From assembly GCA_963975135.1 (NCBI GenBank), contig CAXBGQ010000046.1, positions 1 to 13,400 on the forward strand: a stretch of DNA of 13,400 bases, read 5' to 3'. The stretch comes from Alterinioella sp963975135 (GTDB lineage Bacteria; Pseudomonadota; Alphaproteobacteria; Rhodobacterales; Rhodobacteraceae). Below the pieces are notes generated by a model that was given only the letters and a program-made list of their open reading frames with translations, searched no databases and had not been told where the DNA came from. Below are positions 1 through 6,992 of the stretch, piece after piece. The translations under genes were made by a program, and so were the position numbers. Every line of letters begins with the position of its first letter. Position 1 is the first letter of the stretch.

Positions 1-718
1 CGAGGATGCCGCCGCGCGCCGCGCCCATGCCGGGTTTTTGAGCCGCATAACCAGGGGGCGACCGGCGCTGACGCTGAAACTAGCGACATCCTTTGACGGG
101 CGGATCGCGACGGCCACCGGTGAAAGCCAGTGGATCACGGGGCCCGAGGCGCGCCGGGAGGTGCATGGGATGCGGGCGCGCCATGACGCGGTGATGGTGG
201 GGGCAGGCACCGTGCGCGCCGATGATCCGTCGCTGACTGTGCGGGGGCTGGGCGTTGCGCATCAACCGCTGCGCATCGTGGTCTCGCGCAACCTCGATCT
301 GCCGCAAACGGGCCAGTTGGCCGAAACCGCGCGCCAGGTACCGCTGTGGCTACTGCACGCTCCCGATGCGCCCACCGACCGGCAAAAGGCATGGGTGGAC
401 CTTGGGGCCAGGCTGCTGCCCGTGGGCACGGGTCCGGATGGTGCCATCGACATGGGCGCGGCACTTCAAAAGCTGGGGCAAGAGGGCCTGACGCGCATCT
501 TCTGCGAAGGCGGCGGCGCGCTGGCGGCATCGCTGCTGGCGGGCGATCTTGTCGATGACCTTGTGGGCTTCACGGCGGGGCTGCCCATCGGGGCCGAGGG
601 CCAGCCTGCGATCGGCGCGCTGGGGCTGGCGACGCTGTCCGAAGCGCCGCGCTTTACCTTCTGCAACACCCGCGCAATCGGTGCGGACATCGTGCATGAA
701 TGGACGCGCAGCCGCTAA
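1..718 (+). CDS. ribD: Riboflavin biosynthesis protein RibD, C-terminal part (5' end outside window)
   Basis: Bifunctional deaminase/reductase of riboflavin synthesis. The portion seen is the NADPH-dependent reductase domain, which reduces 5-amino-6-ribosylamino-uracil 5'-phosphate to the ribityl form in the cytoplasm. The reading frame is open to the left edge (first full codon at base 2) and continues upstream of the TTG at 38, so that TTG is not the true start. About 238 residues are visible; RibD is usually near 360, so roughly the N-terminal third with the zinc deaminase domain is missing. Family motifs seen: TLKLATSFDGRIA, VGAGTVRADDPSLTVR and FCEGGGALAASLLAGDLVDDL-type segments, in the expected order. 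The next + strand riboflavin gene, ribE, lies almost 5 kb away behind three opposite-strand capsule genes, which is unusual spacing. Identification is firm; only the 5' end is unknown. Confidence 0.95.
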   Translation, partial: EDAAARRAHAGFLSRITRGRPALTLKLATSFDGRIATATGESQWITGPEARREVHGMRARHDAVMVGAGTVRADDPSLTVRGLGVAHQPLRIVVSRNLDLPQTGQLAETARQVPLWLLHAPDAPTDRQKAWVDLGARLLPVGTGPDGAIDMGAALQKLGQEGLTRIFCEGGGALAASLLAGDLVDDLVGFTAGLPIGAEGQPAIGALGLATLSEAPRFTFCNTRAIGADIVHEWTRSR

Positions 719-735
719 ACGCCTTGCGCATTGGG

Positions 736-778
736 CTTCTTCTTTGCGCATCAAATATCCCCGCCGGAGGCATCCGGC
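736..778 (+). repeat. Intergenic 3'-end motif with hairpin after ribD; possible terminator
   Basis: Eighteen bases after the ribD stop comes CTTCTTCTTTG, then an AAATATCC stretch, then a perfect hairpin: GCCGGA (763-768), loop GGCA, TCCGGC (773-778). The same layout, CTTCATCTTGG then AAAATACC then a GC-rich hairpin, recurs at 6904-6953. There is no clear T-run after the stem, so rho-independent termination is only inferred. I associate this motif type with 3' ends in Rhodobacteraceae. Confidence 0.5.
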
Positions 779-851
779 CTCAGCGCCATCCTCTGGTCTC
801 AATCCTGCTCTGCGCCCTCTCTGCTGCTCCATGGCAATGCGGGTTGAGAAG

Positions 852-866
852 GGCTCCGGCGGAGCC
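852..866 (-). terminator. Short perfect hairpin downstream of kpsC
   Basis: GGCTCC, loop GGC, GGAGCC forms a 6-bp perfect stem 20 bases beyond the kpsC stop, in the convergent gap with ribD. On the kpsC strand it is followed by CTTCTC rather than a long T-run. It could end the capsule transcript; this is inference from position and symmetry. Confidence 0.35.
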
Positions 867-886
867 TGCCGAGGCGCGCGCCCCCT

Positions 887-2935
887 TCACCGCCACAGAT
901 GCGCATATCCGGCGAACCAGCCCTGCAGCTTGGCCAGGGCCCTCAGCCGGGTGGCCGGGCGCGGCACCGTATCCGTCGCCAGCCGCTCCACCGCGACCTC
1001 CACCGGGCAGGCGGTGCCGGTGACGGGGTCGAAATAGCGTGGATAGGCGATCAGGACCGCGTGAACCAGGGCGGCGCGCGTGGGCCGGGCGACGCGGCGC
1101 GCGGGCACCGGGCCCAAATCCCGCGTCAGGCCCCATCCGGCGTAAAACGGCGCGCCGAGACAGGTGACCGATACGCCGCGCAACAGTGCCTCAAATCCCA
1201 GAAGCGAGGTCATCGTCACGACATGATCGGCCCTTGAAATCAACGCGACGGGATCGGCATGTTCGGCCACCAGATCGGCCAGACCGGCCATATTGGCGGG
1301 CTCGATGCGGCCCGCGCGAAGGCCTGCCTCGACATCGGGATGCGGCTTGTAGATCAAAAAGGCGTCGGGGTGGCGCGCGCGCGCCTCCTGCAAGAGCGCC
1401 AGATTGCTGCGGATCTTGCCTGCGCCAAGCAAGATAGAGGCGTCATCCTCGACCTGGCCCGGCACCAGCACGACATTGCGGCCCTCGGGCAGGTCCGGCA
1501 CCTCTGCCGCGCCCAGGTTATATTTGCTGAGCCCCGATTTGATCAGGCTCTCCACCAGCGTCTCGGCCCGGCGCAGGCGGGCAGGGGGCATTGCGGCGGC
1601 GTCGGCGATCAGCGTCTCCAGCCGGCTGGGCCGGGTCGGGTCGTAATAGATGCCCAGATCATCCGTCACCAGGCTGAGCGGCGGGACCAGATCGGCCCCC
1701 AGACCGCGTGAGCGCAGGAACCCATCCTCGATACGGATGAGCGGCAGGTCGGCAAGGCTTTCGCGCAGGGCGGCGGTTTCGTGACCGGCCCAGACCATGA
1801 CGGGCCGGCGCGCGGCACGGGCGGCCTCTGGCGTTTTGGCAAAGCGCAGGGCCGGGCCGGGTGTGCCGAAGATCTTTTGCAGCGGCGCGCGTTTCCAGGC
1901 CCGCATCCCCAACGCGACATGGCCAAAGCGATCCGCGCGCCAGGCCCGCGCGCGCGCCTCCAGCGCTCCCAGGACATCCTCGAACCGGCCCAGCCGGTCG
2001 CCATAGGGATCGTACCAGACCGGGTATTCCAGCATCGCGGCGGCGAAAAGCTGTGCCCGGGTCAGCACTCTTGCGCGCCGCGCGACCGGGGTCTGGTCAT
2101 CGGTCAGGCCCCACCCGGCATAGAAGGGCTGACCGAAGATGCGCGGCTTGTGGCCCGCGAAGATGGCCTCGAACCCCAGTTGCGAAGAGACGGCATAAAC
2201 GGCCACAGCCCCCTCCATCAGAACCCAGGGCGAGATCGGATCGGTGCAGAGCGTCGCGGTGGCATCGCAATCCGCGTCGCTGTAATGGCCCGCCCGATGA
2301 CCGGCCTGCGTTTCGGGATGGGTCTTGATCACGATCCGGAGCCCGGGATTTTCCTGCCGCGCATAGACCAGCATCTCGCGGAACGTGGACTCCGAAGCCC
2401 CGCCAAGGCGGATCGAGGCATCGCCGCGCGTCTGGTCGATCACCAGCACATAGCCGGGCGCGGGCGGCGCAATCGCGGGATCAACGGCGCAATATTTGGT
2501 CAGATGCGCGGCTTGCATCCGGGCGATGCCGTCGCGGGCGCGATCCAGCAGCGCGGTATCATCCAGCGGATGCGTGGCCAACATATGTTCCAGATCGCTG
2601 GGCTGGCGGCTGTCGAACCAGGCCCCGCGCCGGTCGATGGTCAGGCCGAGCGGCGGCTCGCCATCGCGGCCGGGATGCAGCGAGCGCAGAAAGGCATCCT
2701 CAATGCGCACGATTTGCGCACCGGTGGCCTTTGCCGCAGCCTCGCCGCGCGCGGCATAGCGGCTGTGGCCCCAGACCAGGATATCATCCTCCGGTCCCGG
2801 TTTGCCGAGCCGCAGGTCATGGCCCGCCAGTTTCAGGATGCGGCGCACGCGGGCGTTGGTCAGAAATCCGCCGTTGAAATAGAACGCCCGCCGGGGGGCG
2901 TCCCCGGCGGGCGGTTTTGGACTGTCGCCCGGCAT
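887..2935 (-). CDS. kpsC: Capsule Kdo-linker synthase KpsC (two-domain beta-Kdo transferase)
   Basis: Predicted 682-residue cytoplasmic or membrane-associated glycosyltransferase that, with KpsS, builds the poly-beta-Kdo linker on the lipid anchor of ABC-exported (group 2-type) capsules. Length matches E. coli KpsC (about 675). The protein is an internal duplication. IEDAFLRS (78-85) recurs as IEDGFLRS (402-409); IDQTRGDAS (166-174) matches VPGQVEDDAS (491-500); KTHPETQAG (204-212) matches KPHPDVEAG (530-538); GQPFYAGWGLT (268-278) matches GAPFYAGWGLT (594-604). Each half therefore carries one transferase domain. The chosen ATG lies 8 nt after the stop of the export gene, suggesting translational coupling. 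An in-frame start 87 nt further upstream would lie inside that gene and adds a sequence with no family likeness. Shine-Dalgarno is weak. Third gene of the leftward kpsS-kpsD-kpsC unit. Family assignment firm; linker chemistry is by homology. Confidence 0.9.
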   Translation of the reverse strand: MPGDSPKPPAGDAPRRAFYFNGGFLTNARVRRILKLAGHDLRLGKPGPEDDILVWGHSRYAARGEAAAKATGAQIVRIEDAFLRSLHPGRDGEPPLGLTIDRRGAWFDSRQPSDLEHMLATHPLDDTALLDRARDGIARMQAAHLTKYCAVDPAIAPPAPGYVLVIDQTRGDASIRLGGASESTFREMLVYARQENPGLRIVIKTHPETQAGHRAGHYSDADCDATATLCTDPISPWVLMEGAVAVYAVSSQLGFEAIFAGHKPRIFGQPFYAGWGLTDDQTPVARRARVLTRAQLFAAAMLEYPVWYDPYGDRLGRFEDVLGALEARARAWRADRFGHVALGMRAWKRAPLQKIFGTPGPALRFAKTPEAARAARRPVMVWAGHETAALRESLADLPLIRIEDGFLRSRGLGADLVPPLSLVTDDLGIYYDPTRPSRLETLIADAAAMPPARLRRAETLVESLIKSGLSKYNLGAAEVPDLPEGRNVVLVPGQVEDDASILLGAGKIRSNLALLQEARARHPDAFLIYKPHPDVEAGLRAGRIEPANMAGLADLVAEHADPVALISRADHVVTMTSLLGFEALLRGVSVTCLGAPFYAGWGLTRDLGPVPARRVARPTRAALVHAVLIAYPRYFDPVTGTACPVEVAVERLATDTVPRPATRLRALAKLQGWFAGYAHLWR

Positions 2936-2943
2936 CGGCTGCT

Positions 2944-4083
2944 CTAGCCGCCGGAGGCCAGGCTGCTGATCGAGCCTGCGGTGCCAAGCGTGCCGGTCAG
3001 CGCGCTGATCACCTGGTTCCACTGAGCGAAGGGGGCCAGCGTCACATAAAGCGTATCCTCGTCGCGGATTACGAAATCGCGGGCCTCGAACATGCCGGTG
3101 GGCGCGGTCAGGTCCAGCACATAGATGAACCGCTGGGTGCCGACGATGTCGTTGCGGCCCAACACGGCGCGTGCGATGGCCTCGGGCTCGTTCCTGAGAA
3201 TGAACACGCCGGTCGGGTCGGCCAGGCTGGGATTGAGACCGCCGACGGTGGCAATCGCCTCGATCGCCGAAATGGTCTGGGTGTCGAACGGCACGCGGGT
3301 CTGGGCGTTGGTGGCCCCAAGCGCGGTAAAGGTACGCTGGTCTTCCTCGACGAGTATGCGGTCGCCAGCACGCAGGGCGATATCAAGCTCGGGGTTCGAG
3401 TAGAGATCGGCAAACCAGATGGTGCCGGAATGATCGCCGCGCACGACGGTGATCTGGGCGATCTCGGCCTCGATCGCGACTCCGCCGGCGCGTGCCAGCA
3501 TCGCCGAGAGCGTGCGGGTGGGTCGTTCGATGGCAAAAACACCCTGGCTGCCGACCGCGCCGACAACCGAGACCGTGGAACCATCGCCCGCGACCCGGCG
3601 CACGATGATCTGCGGATCGGGGGTTTGTTCGTCCAGATTGCGGGTGATGATCTGACGCAGCCCGTCGGGCGTGTTGCCCGCCGCGCGTACGCGGCCCGCA
3701 TAGGGAATGAAGATGAAGCCCGAGCCATCAACCTGCACCTCATCGAGCACCGTGCTGGGGGTGCCGGCCGCGCCAAGCAGCGGGTCAGTCACATTTTCCC
3801 AAATGGAAAGTGACAGCGTGTCGCCGGGCCGGATCACATCCGAACCGAGCGCGCCTGCATTGATGAATTCTTCGGAAAAGCCAAGGGACTCGACCACGGA
3901 TGTAGCGCGCAGCACGCGGTCATTGACGGCGACGACAAAGGCATCGCCCTGACGTTGCACGGAACCCTGGAAGAGCTCATTACGATTGGGGCCGGATCGC
4001 GGTAATAGGCCACATTGGGCCACCAGCGTCACAACCACCAAGAGGGCGACGAACCGCACCCTTTGGGAAACCAGCGATTTCAC
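2944..4083 (-). CDS. Wza/KpsD-like polysaccharide export outer-membrane lipoprotein
   Basis: Predicted 379-residue outer-membrane export channel of the polysaccharide export (OPX) family. It has a hydrophobic signal segment (about 10-23) ending in VAQC, so Cys24 is the likely lipidated residue; Gln at -1 is atypical for a lipobox. The export domain lies at about 80-165 (SDVIRPGDTLSLSIWE, then VDGSGFIFIPYAGRV and DPQIIVRR). Two SLBB-like regions follow (about 170-245 and 251-345; SVVGAVGSQGVF and TISAIEAIATVGGLNP). The C-terminal 30 residues (APFAQWNQVISALTG) could form the amphipathic helix that builds the Wza pore; that is inference. At 379 residues it is close in size to Wza and shorter than E. 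coli KpsD. Start is GTG, preceded by AAGGAG nine bases away. It lies between kpsS (83-nt gap) and kpsC (8-nt gap) on the same strand. Confidence 0.88.
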   Translation of the reverse strand: MKSLVSQRVRFVALLVVVTLVAQCGLLPRSGPNRNELFQGSVQRQGDAFVVAVNDRVLRATSVVESLGFSEEFINAGALGSDVIRPGDTLSLSIWENVTDPLLGAAGTPSTVLDEVQVDGSGFIFIPYAGRVRAAGNTPDGLRQIITRNLDEQTPDPQIIVRRVAGDGSTVSVVGAVGSQGVFAIERPTRTLSAMLARAGGVAIEAEIAQITVVRGDHSGTIWFADLYSNPELDIALRAGDRILVEEDQRTFTALGATNAQTRVPFDTQTISAIEAIATVGGLNPSLADPTGVFILRNEPEAIARAVLGRNDIVGTQRFIYVLDLTAPTGMFEARDFVIRDEDTLYVTLAPFAQWNQVISALTGTLGTAGSISSLASGG

Positions 4084-4166
4084 GGATTTCGGCTCCTTAT
4101 TGCCTGTACTGCCTCGTTTATTTTTTTGTGACTTTAGCGAATATTTTCCGCCAAGGCCAGTTTTTG
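4084..4166 (-). promoter_or_regulatory. AT-rich gap between kpsS and the export gene, with the export gene's ribosome binding site
   Basis: This 83-bp gap is clearly richer in A and T than the surrounding genes (ATTTTTTTG and GCGAATATTTTCC on the + strand) and contains AAGGAG nine bases before the GTG start of the export gene. The base composition would suit a secondary promoter, but I could not pick a convincing -35/-10 pair. Confidence 0.35.
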
Positions 4167-5477
4167 TTACTTGACCACCCGCAGGTGTTGCCTTGGGGCC
4201 GGTCGCCCGGCATTCAGCGCCTCGTAGGGGTCTTCGGGCGACAGCATCATATCGACCACCTGGCGCAGCAATTGCCGCCGTCCGCGGGCCGAATAGAAGC
4301 TGCCGGTGATCTGCGATGTTTCCAGCAGATAATGGCGATAGTCGCGATAGGCGCGGCTGTCGGGGCGGTTGGGGGCCTGGAAAAATTCATCAAGGTTCTG
4401 GGTCGAGACAAATTCCGGTTTCAGGTAGACGGCGGTGCCGAAGGCCTTGAGCGGCAGCCCGCGCCAGAGCGCCTGTTGCGCGGCGGTGGAATTGACGGTG
4501 ACGGCGCTACGGGCGTCGTCCAGCAGGCGCGCCAGTTTGCCGCCCCGCACGTAATGGACCCGGGCCCCGACGCCGTGGTCGCGCGCGATCCGGGCGATGA
4601 CGCGGCGCAACGGCACCCGGCCATCCTCCAACGGGTGCGCTTTCAGCACCAGGTGGTGATGTTGCGGCGCGCCAGCGGCAAAGCCCTCGATCAGCATCTG
4701 CAGAAAATCGGTCATGCTGTCGAAGGGCCCGTGTTGCTGGAAGCTGGCGTCATGTTCCAGCTGCAACAGCGCCAGATGATAGGGAAAGCCGCCGGTCTTG
4801 ATCCGCCAGGTGGCGGCCATGCGCAGGATCGAATGGGCGGGCATCAGCGCCATGCGCCGCAGGTAAAGGCGCAATTCGCGCGCCACGGTGATGTTGCGAT
4901 GCGGCTGGAAGTTGCGGTAGCGCAGGTTCAGGAACATCACGAACCAATGATAAAGCGCGCCGTAAAAAATGTGTTGGCGCATGTCGCCCCACCGGGCGGG
5001 CGCGTCGGGCAGATCCAGATCCAATCCCTTCAGCGCGCGGCGCATCTGCGCAACCTTGGTCGTCATCAGCCGCGAATGGCCATTGGCCCCGCCGCGTTCA
5101 TAGGTCACCCAATAGGGCCGCAGATAGCCTTCCTCGAACACATGCACCCGCACGCCCCGATCCCGGGCGATGGCCACGGCATGGGCGTGGATCGGCCGGG
5201 TATCGCCGTAAAGCACGATATCGGTGATCTTTTTCTCGGTCAGCAGGCCGGTGAACCGGGCCGGCCAATCCGCAACCGTGCCACGATGGGCGATATAGCT
5301 GGGACGGTGATGCCAGAAGGCGCTGTCGCCCTGGTTGAAGCCCACGCGCCAGACATCGGCCCCCGCCGCGCGCAACATCTTGCCCAAACGGTGAAAGAAA
5401 GGCCCGTGGGGGCCCTGTAAAAACAGGAAGGAACGGTGTTCTGCGGCCGTGATTGGCACAGGTTGCCTCGTGGTCAT
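4167..5477 (-). CDS. kpsS: Capsule Kdo-linker initiating transferase, KpsS family
   Basis: Predicted 436-residue cytoplasmic transferase expected to add the first beta-Kdo to the lipid anchor before KpsC extends it. Family features: SFLFLQGPHGPFFHRLG near the N terminus (16-32), LYGDTRPIHAHA (89-100), FEEGYLRPYWVTYERGG (114-130), KAHPLEDG (279-286, the HP motif of Kdo-type transferases) and VNSTAAQQALWRGLP (328-342). Length is somewhat above E. coli KpsS (about 390). The ATG is chosen because the conserved glutamine-glycine-proline segment begins about 20 residues later; an in-frame GTG 36 nt upstream (5513) is possible, and neither has a good ribosome binding site. It heads the leftward capsule unit and is divergent from ribE across a 173-bp gap. 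KpsS identity rather than another capsule-synthesis relative is likely but rests on motifs and the neighbouring kpsC. Confidence 0.85.
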   Translation of the reverse strand: MTTRQPVPITAAEHRSFLFLQGPHGPFFHRLGKMLRAAGADVWRVGFNQGDSAFWHHRPSYIAHRGTVADWPARFTGLLTEKKITDIVLYGDTRPIHAHAVAIARDRGVRVHVFEEGYLRPYWVTYERGGANGHSRLMTTKVAQMRRALKGLDLDLPDAPARWGDMRQHIFYGALYHWFVMFLNLRYRNFQPHRNITVARELRLYLRRMALMPAHSILRMAATWRIKTGGFPYHLALLQLEHDASFQQHGPFDSMTDFLQMLIEGFAAGAPQHHHLVLKAHPLEDGRVPLRRVIARIARDHGVGARVHYVRGGKLARLLDDARSAVTVNSTAAQQALWRGLPLKAFGTAVYLKPEFVSTQNLDEFFQAPNRPDSRAYRDYRHYLLETSQITGSFYSARGRRQLLRQVVDMMLSPEDPYEALNAGRPAPRQHLRVVK

Positions 5478-5593
5478 GAAAGCTGTGGTAACGGGTCGCG
5501 TTCGTTTTTGCACGGCCCAATGGCACCATGAGGGCCGGTTTTGGCCGGGAATGTGGCGTCGCCCGTGGAGGTGGGCGGAATGATCCGCGGGGC

Positions 5594-5622
5594 TTGTCTG
5601 CGCGAGGGCGGGCGGCTAGGTC
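5594..5622 (+). promoter_or_regulatory. Candidate sigma-70-type promoter of ribE
   Basis: TTGTCT (5594-5599), a 17-base spacer and TAGGTC (5617-5622) lie 28 bases before the ribE start. The -35 box matches four of six consensus bases; the -10 box matches poorly but contains the CTAG core seen before other genes here. No FMN riboswitch signature is visible in the 173-bp kpsS/ribE gap. Confidence 0.35.
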
Positions 5623-5650
5623 AGAGGAGACACGCAAGAGGGGCCCGCCC

Positions 5651-6247
5651 ATGTTCACAGGCATCATCACCGATATCGGACGCATCGACCGGCTGGAGGC
5701 GCAGGGCGACCTGCGGGCGCGGATCATCACCGGCTATGACACCGCCACGATCGAGATCGGGGCCTCGATTGCCTGCGATGGCGTGTGCCTGACGGCGGTG
5801 GCGCTCGGGCCGGACTGGTTCGACGTCGATATCTCCGCCGAGACCGTGTCGAAAACCAATATCGGCGCGGGCGGCTGGCAGATCGGCAAACGCGTCAATC
5901 TGGAACGCGCCTTACGGGTGGGCGACGAGCTTGGCGGTCATATCGTGTCGGGCCATGTCGATGGCGTGGCCGAGGTCACCGCGATGCGCGATGAAGGTGG
6001 CAGCACGCGGGTCAGTTTTGCGGTGCCAGAGGCGCTGGCCCGGTTTATTGCGCCCAAGGGGTCGGTGGCGCTCAATGGCACCTCGCTGACGGTGAACGAG
6101 GTCGATGGGGTCAATTTCGGCGTCAACCTCATCCCGCACACCCAGGAAGTGACGACATGGGGCGAGGTGGCCGTGGGCGACAGGATCAACCTGGAGATCG
6201 ACACGCTGGCCCGCTACGTGGCGCGCTTGCAGGATTGGGGCGGCTGA
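5651..6247 (+). CDS. ribE: Riboflavin synthase, alpha subunit
   Basis: Predicted 198-residue cytoplasmic enzyme that dismutates two 6,7-dimethyl-8-ribityllumazine molecules into riboflavin and the pyrimidinedione that RibH reuses. The start is fixed by the family N terminus MFTGIITDIG and by GAGGGG seven bases upstream; a longer in-frame reading to 5528 adds residues without family likeness. The two-barrel duplication is visible: N-terminal half with GASIACDGVCLTAV (37-50), and C-terminal half with KGSVALNGTSLTVNEVDG (136-153) and NLIPHTQEVTTWG (159-171). The linker region carries GGHIVSGHVDGVAEV (95-109), as in E. coli. Length is slightly below the usual 200-215. It belongs functionally with ribD upstream and ribBX and ribH downstream but is separated from each by opposite-strand genes, so it probably has its own promoter. 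Confidence 0.96.
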   Translation: MFTGIITDIGRIDRLEAQGDLRARIITGYDTATIEIGASIACDGVCLTAVALGPDWFDVDISAETVSKTNIGAGGWQIGKRVNLERALRVGDELGGHIVSGHVDGVAEVTAMRDEGGSTRVSFAVPEALARFIAPKGSVALNGTSLTVNEVDGVNFGVNLIPHTQEVTTWGEVAVGDRINLEIDTLARYVARLQDWGG

Positions 6248-6268
6248 AACGCTGAAATATTGGGCAGA

Positions 6269-6292
6269 CCGGGCCCCCGGGCCTGTTTCCCA
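6269..6292 (+). terminator. GC-rich dyad after ribE, possible terminator
   Basis: CCGGGCCCCCGGGCC followed by TGTTT lies just over 20 bases after the ribE stop. The CCGGG and CCCGG arms can pair over a very small loop, and the short T-run on the + strand fits a weak terminator. There is no other obvious structure in the 94-bp gap before the hypothetical gene. Confidence 0.3.
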
Positions 6293-6341
6293 CCTGCCCT
6301 GGCGCTGGTCCCGACCGGGACTCCTCCATAGGCTGCCATCC

Positions 6342-6917
6342 ATGCACGGTCTCGGACATAATAACGGCCCCACTCTGGAACCGGGCTTTGGCTTTCGCAA
6401 ACATGCCTGGGGCAAGGCCCGCAAGTCGCTGCTGAAAACCTTGCCCATCGAAATTTTGCGAGTGCGGGTGGCGCGGGCCAAACGGCTTGGCATCGACTAT
6501 ACGACCTATGCCTCGATCCGGGCCACGACCGGGCATGACGTGGTGGCGTTTCTCTTCTCTAGCAATGCTCTGGATCTGGTCAAATACCGCACCACATTGC
6601 CGGAAGGCCGGGCGTCCCGCTTGCGCGATCTTTCCGGGGCGGCGGATCGGTTGGCGGCCATCCACTTGCCCGCCGACCCCGCAGCCGTGCTGGCGGCAAA
6701 CCCCGGCCTTCTCGACGCGACGACACCCGCCCCCGGATTTACCGAAAGCTGGTCGGCCATGCGCGACCGCATCCGCGCCGGCCTGCATGCCCACGGGCTG
6801 CCCCCCGACGGCACAGTGCTGATCCCCGCCACCGCCGTGGAACGCGAATGGTGCGCGGCTGGCAAACTGGCGGGCATCATTGCCGCCGACAGGTTCTTCG
6901 CCCCTTCATCTTGGTGA
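6342..6917 (+). CDS. Conserved hypothetical protein with an N-terminal GHNNGPTLEPG motif
   Basis: Predicted 191-residue soluble protein of unknown function. No signal peptide or membrane segment is visible. The N terminus MHGLGHNNGPTLEPGFGF resembles the short Gly-His-Asn-rich motif (GHNGGP type) found in various alphaproteobacterial proteins. A basic stretch (about 19-48, KHAWGKARKSLLK and RVRVARAKRLGI) and the hydrophobic segment GHDVVAFLFSSNALDLV (64-80) follow; I know of no catalytic motif in the rest. The ATG is supported only by the motif; there is no good Shine-Dalgarno (AGG at about -12). The last codons and the TGA stop lie inside the repeat-like element at 6904-6953. It follows ribE on the same strand after 94 bp and converges with the dehydratase gene. 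Codon use is like its neighbours, so I take it as a real native gene. Confidence 0.75.
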   Translation: MHGLGHNNGPTLEPGFGFRKHAWGKARKSLLKTLPIEILRVRVARAKRLGIDYTTYASIRATTGHDVVAFLFSSNALDLVKYRTTLPEGRASRLRDLSGAADRLAAIHLPADPAAVLAANPGLLDATTPAPGFTESWSAMRDRIRAGLHAHGLPPDGTVLIPATAVEREWCAAGKLAGIIAADRFFAPSSW

Positions 6918-6953
6918 AAATACCTCGGGGGGTGCGGGGGGCTGGCCCCCCGC
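6904..6953 (+). repeat. Intergenic 3'-end motif with strong hairpin, overlapping a stop codon
   Basis: CTTCATCTTGG and AAAATACC precede a perfect 8-bp hairpin: GCGGGGGG (6934-6941), loop CTGG, CCCCCCGC (6946-6953). The element begins inside the 3' end of the hypothetical gene and supplies its TGA stop. It lies between two convergent genes and could terminate both. The layout matches 736-778, so it is likely a dispersed element, though only two copies are seen here. Confidence 0.55.
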
Positions 6954-6961
6954 CCGGTCGG

Positions 6962-6974
6962 ATTGCGCAGCAAT
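6962..6974. terminator. Second small hairpin in the convergent gap
   Basis: ATTGC, loop GCA, GCAAT is a 5-bp perfect dyad 18 bases after the stop of the dehydratase gene on the - strand. With the 6934-6953 hairpin it fills most of the 75-bp convergent gap, suggesting transcription from both sides ends here. Confidence 0.35.
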
Positions 6975-6992
6975 TCGAAACCTTTATCGGTC

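Noticed and set aside
1781..2947. 388-codon + strand open frame over kpsC
   Set aside because: Mirror of the kpsC reading frame, with no motif or ribosome binding site.
2917..3813. 298-codon + strand open frame over the export lipoprotein gene
   Set aside because: Antisense to a gene with signal segment, export domain and SLBB-like regions; shadow composition.
4128..5420. 430-codon + strand open frame over the kpsS region
   Set aside because: Antisense to a gene with clear capsule-synthesis motifs; its translation has no recognisable motif and typical shadow composition.
5478..5650. Possible FMN riboswitch before ribE
   Set aside because: The conserved AGGG, GGTG-AAATTCC and GACCC-like segments of the FMN aptamer are not visible on either strand of the gap.
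719..5650. Capsule block as a recent mobile insertion
   Set aside because: No transposase, integrase, target duplication or change in base composition at the borders was seen; only the position is unusual.
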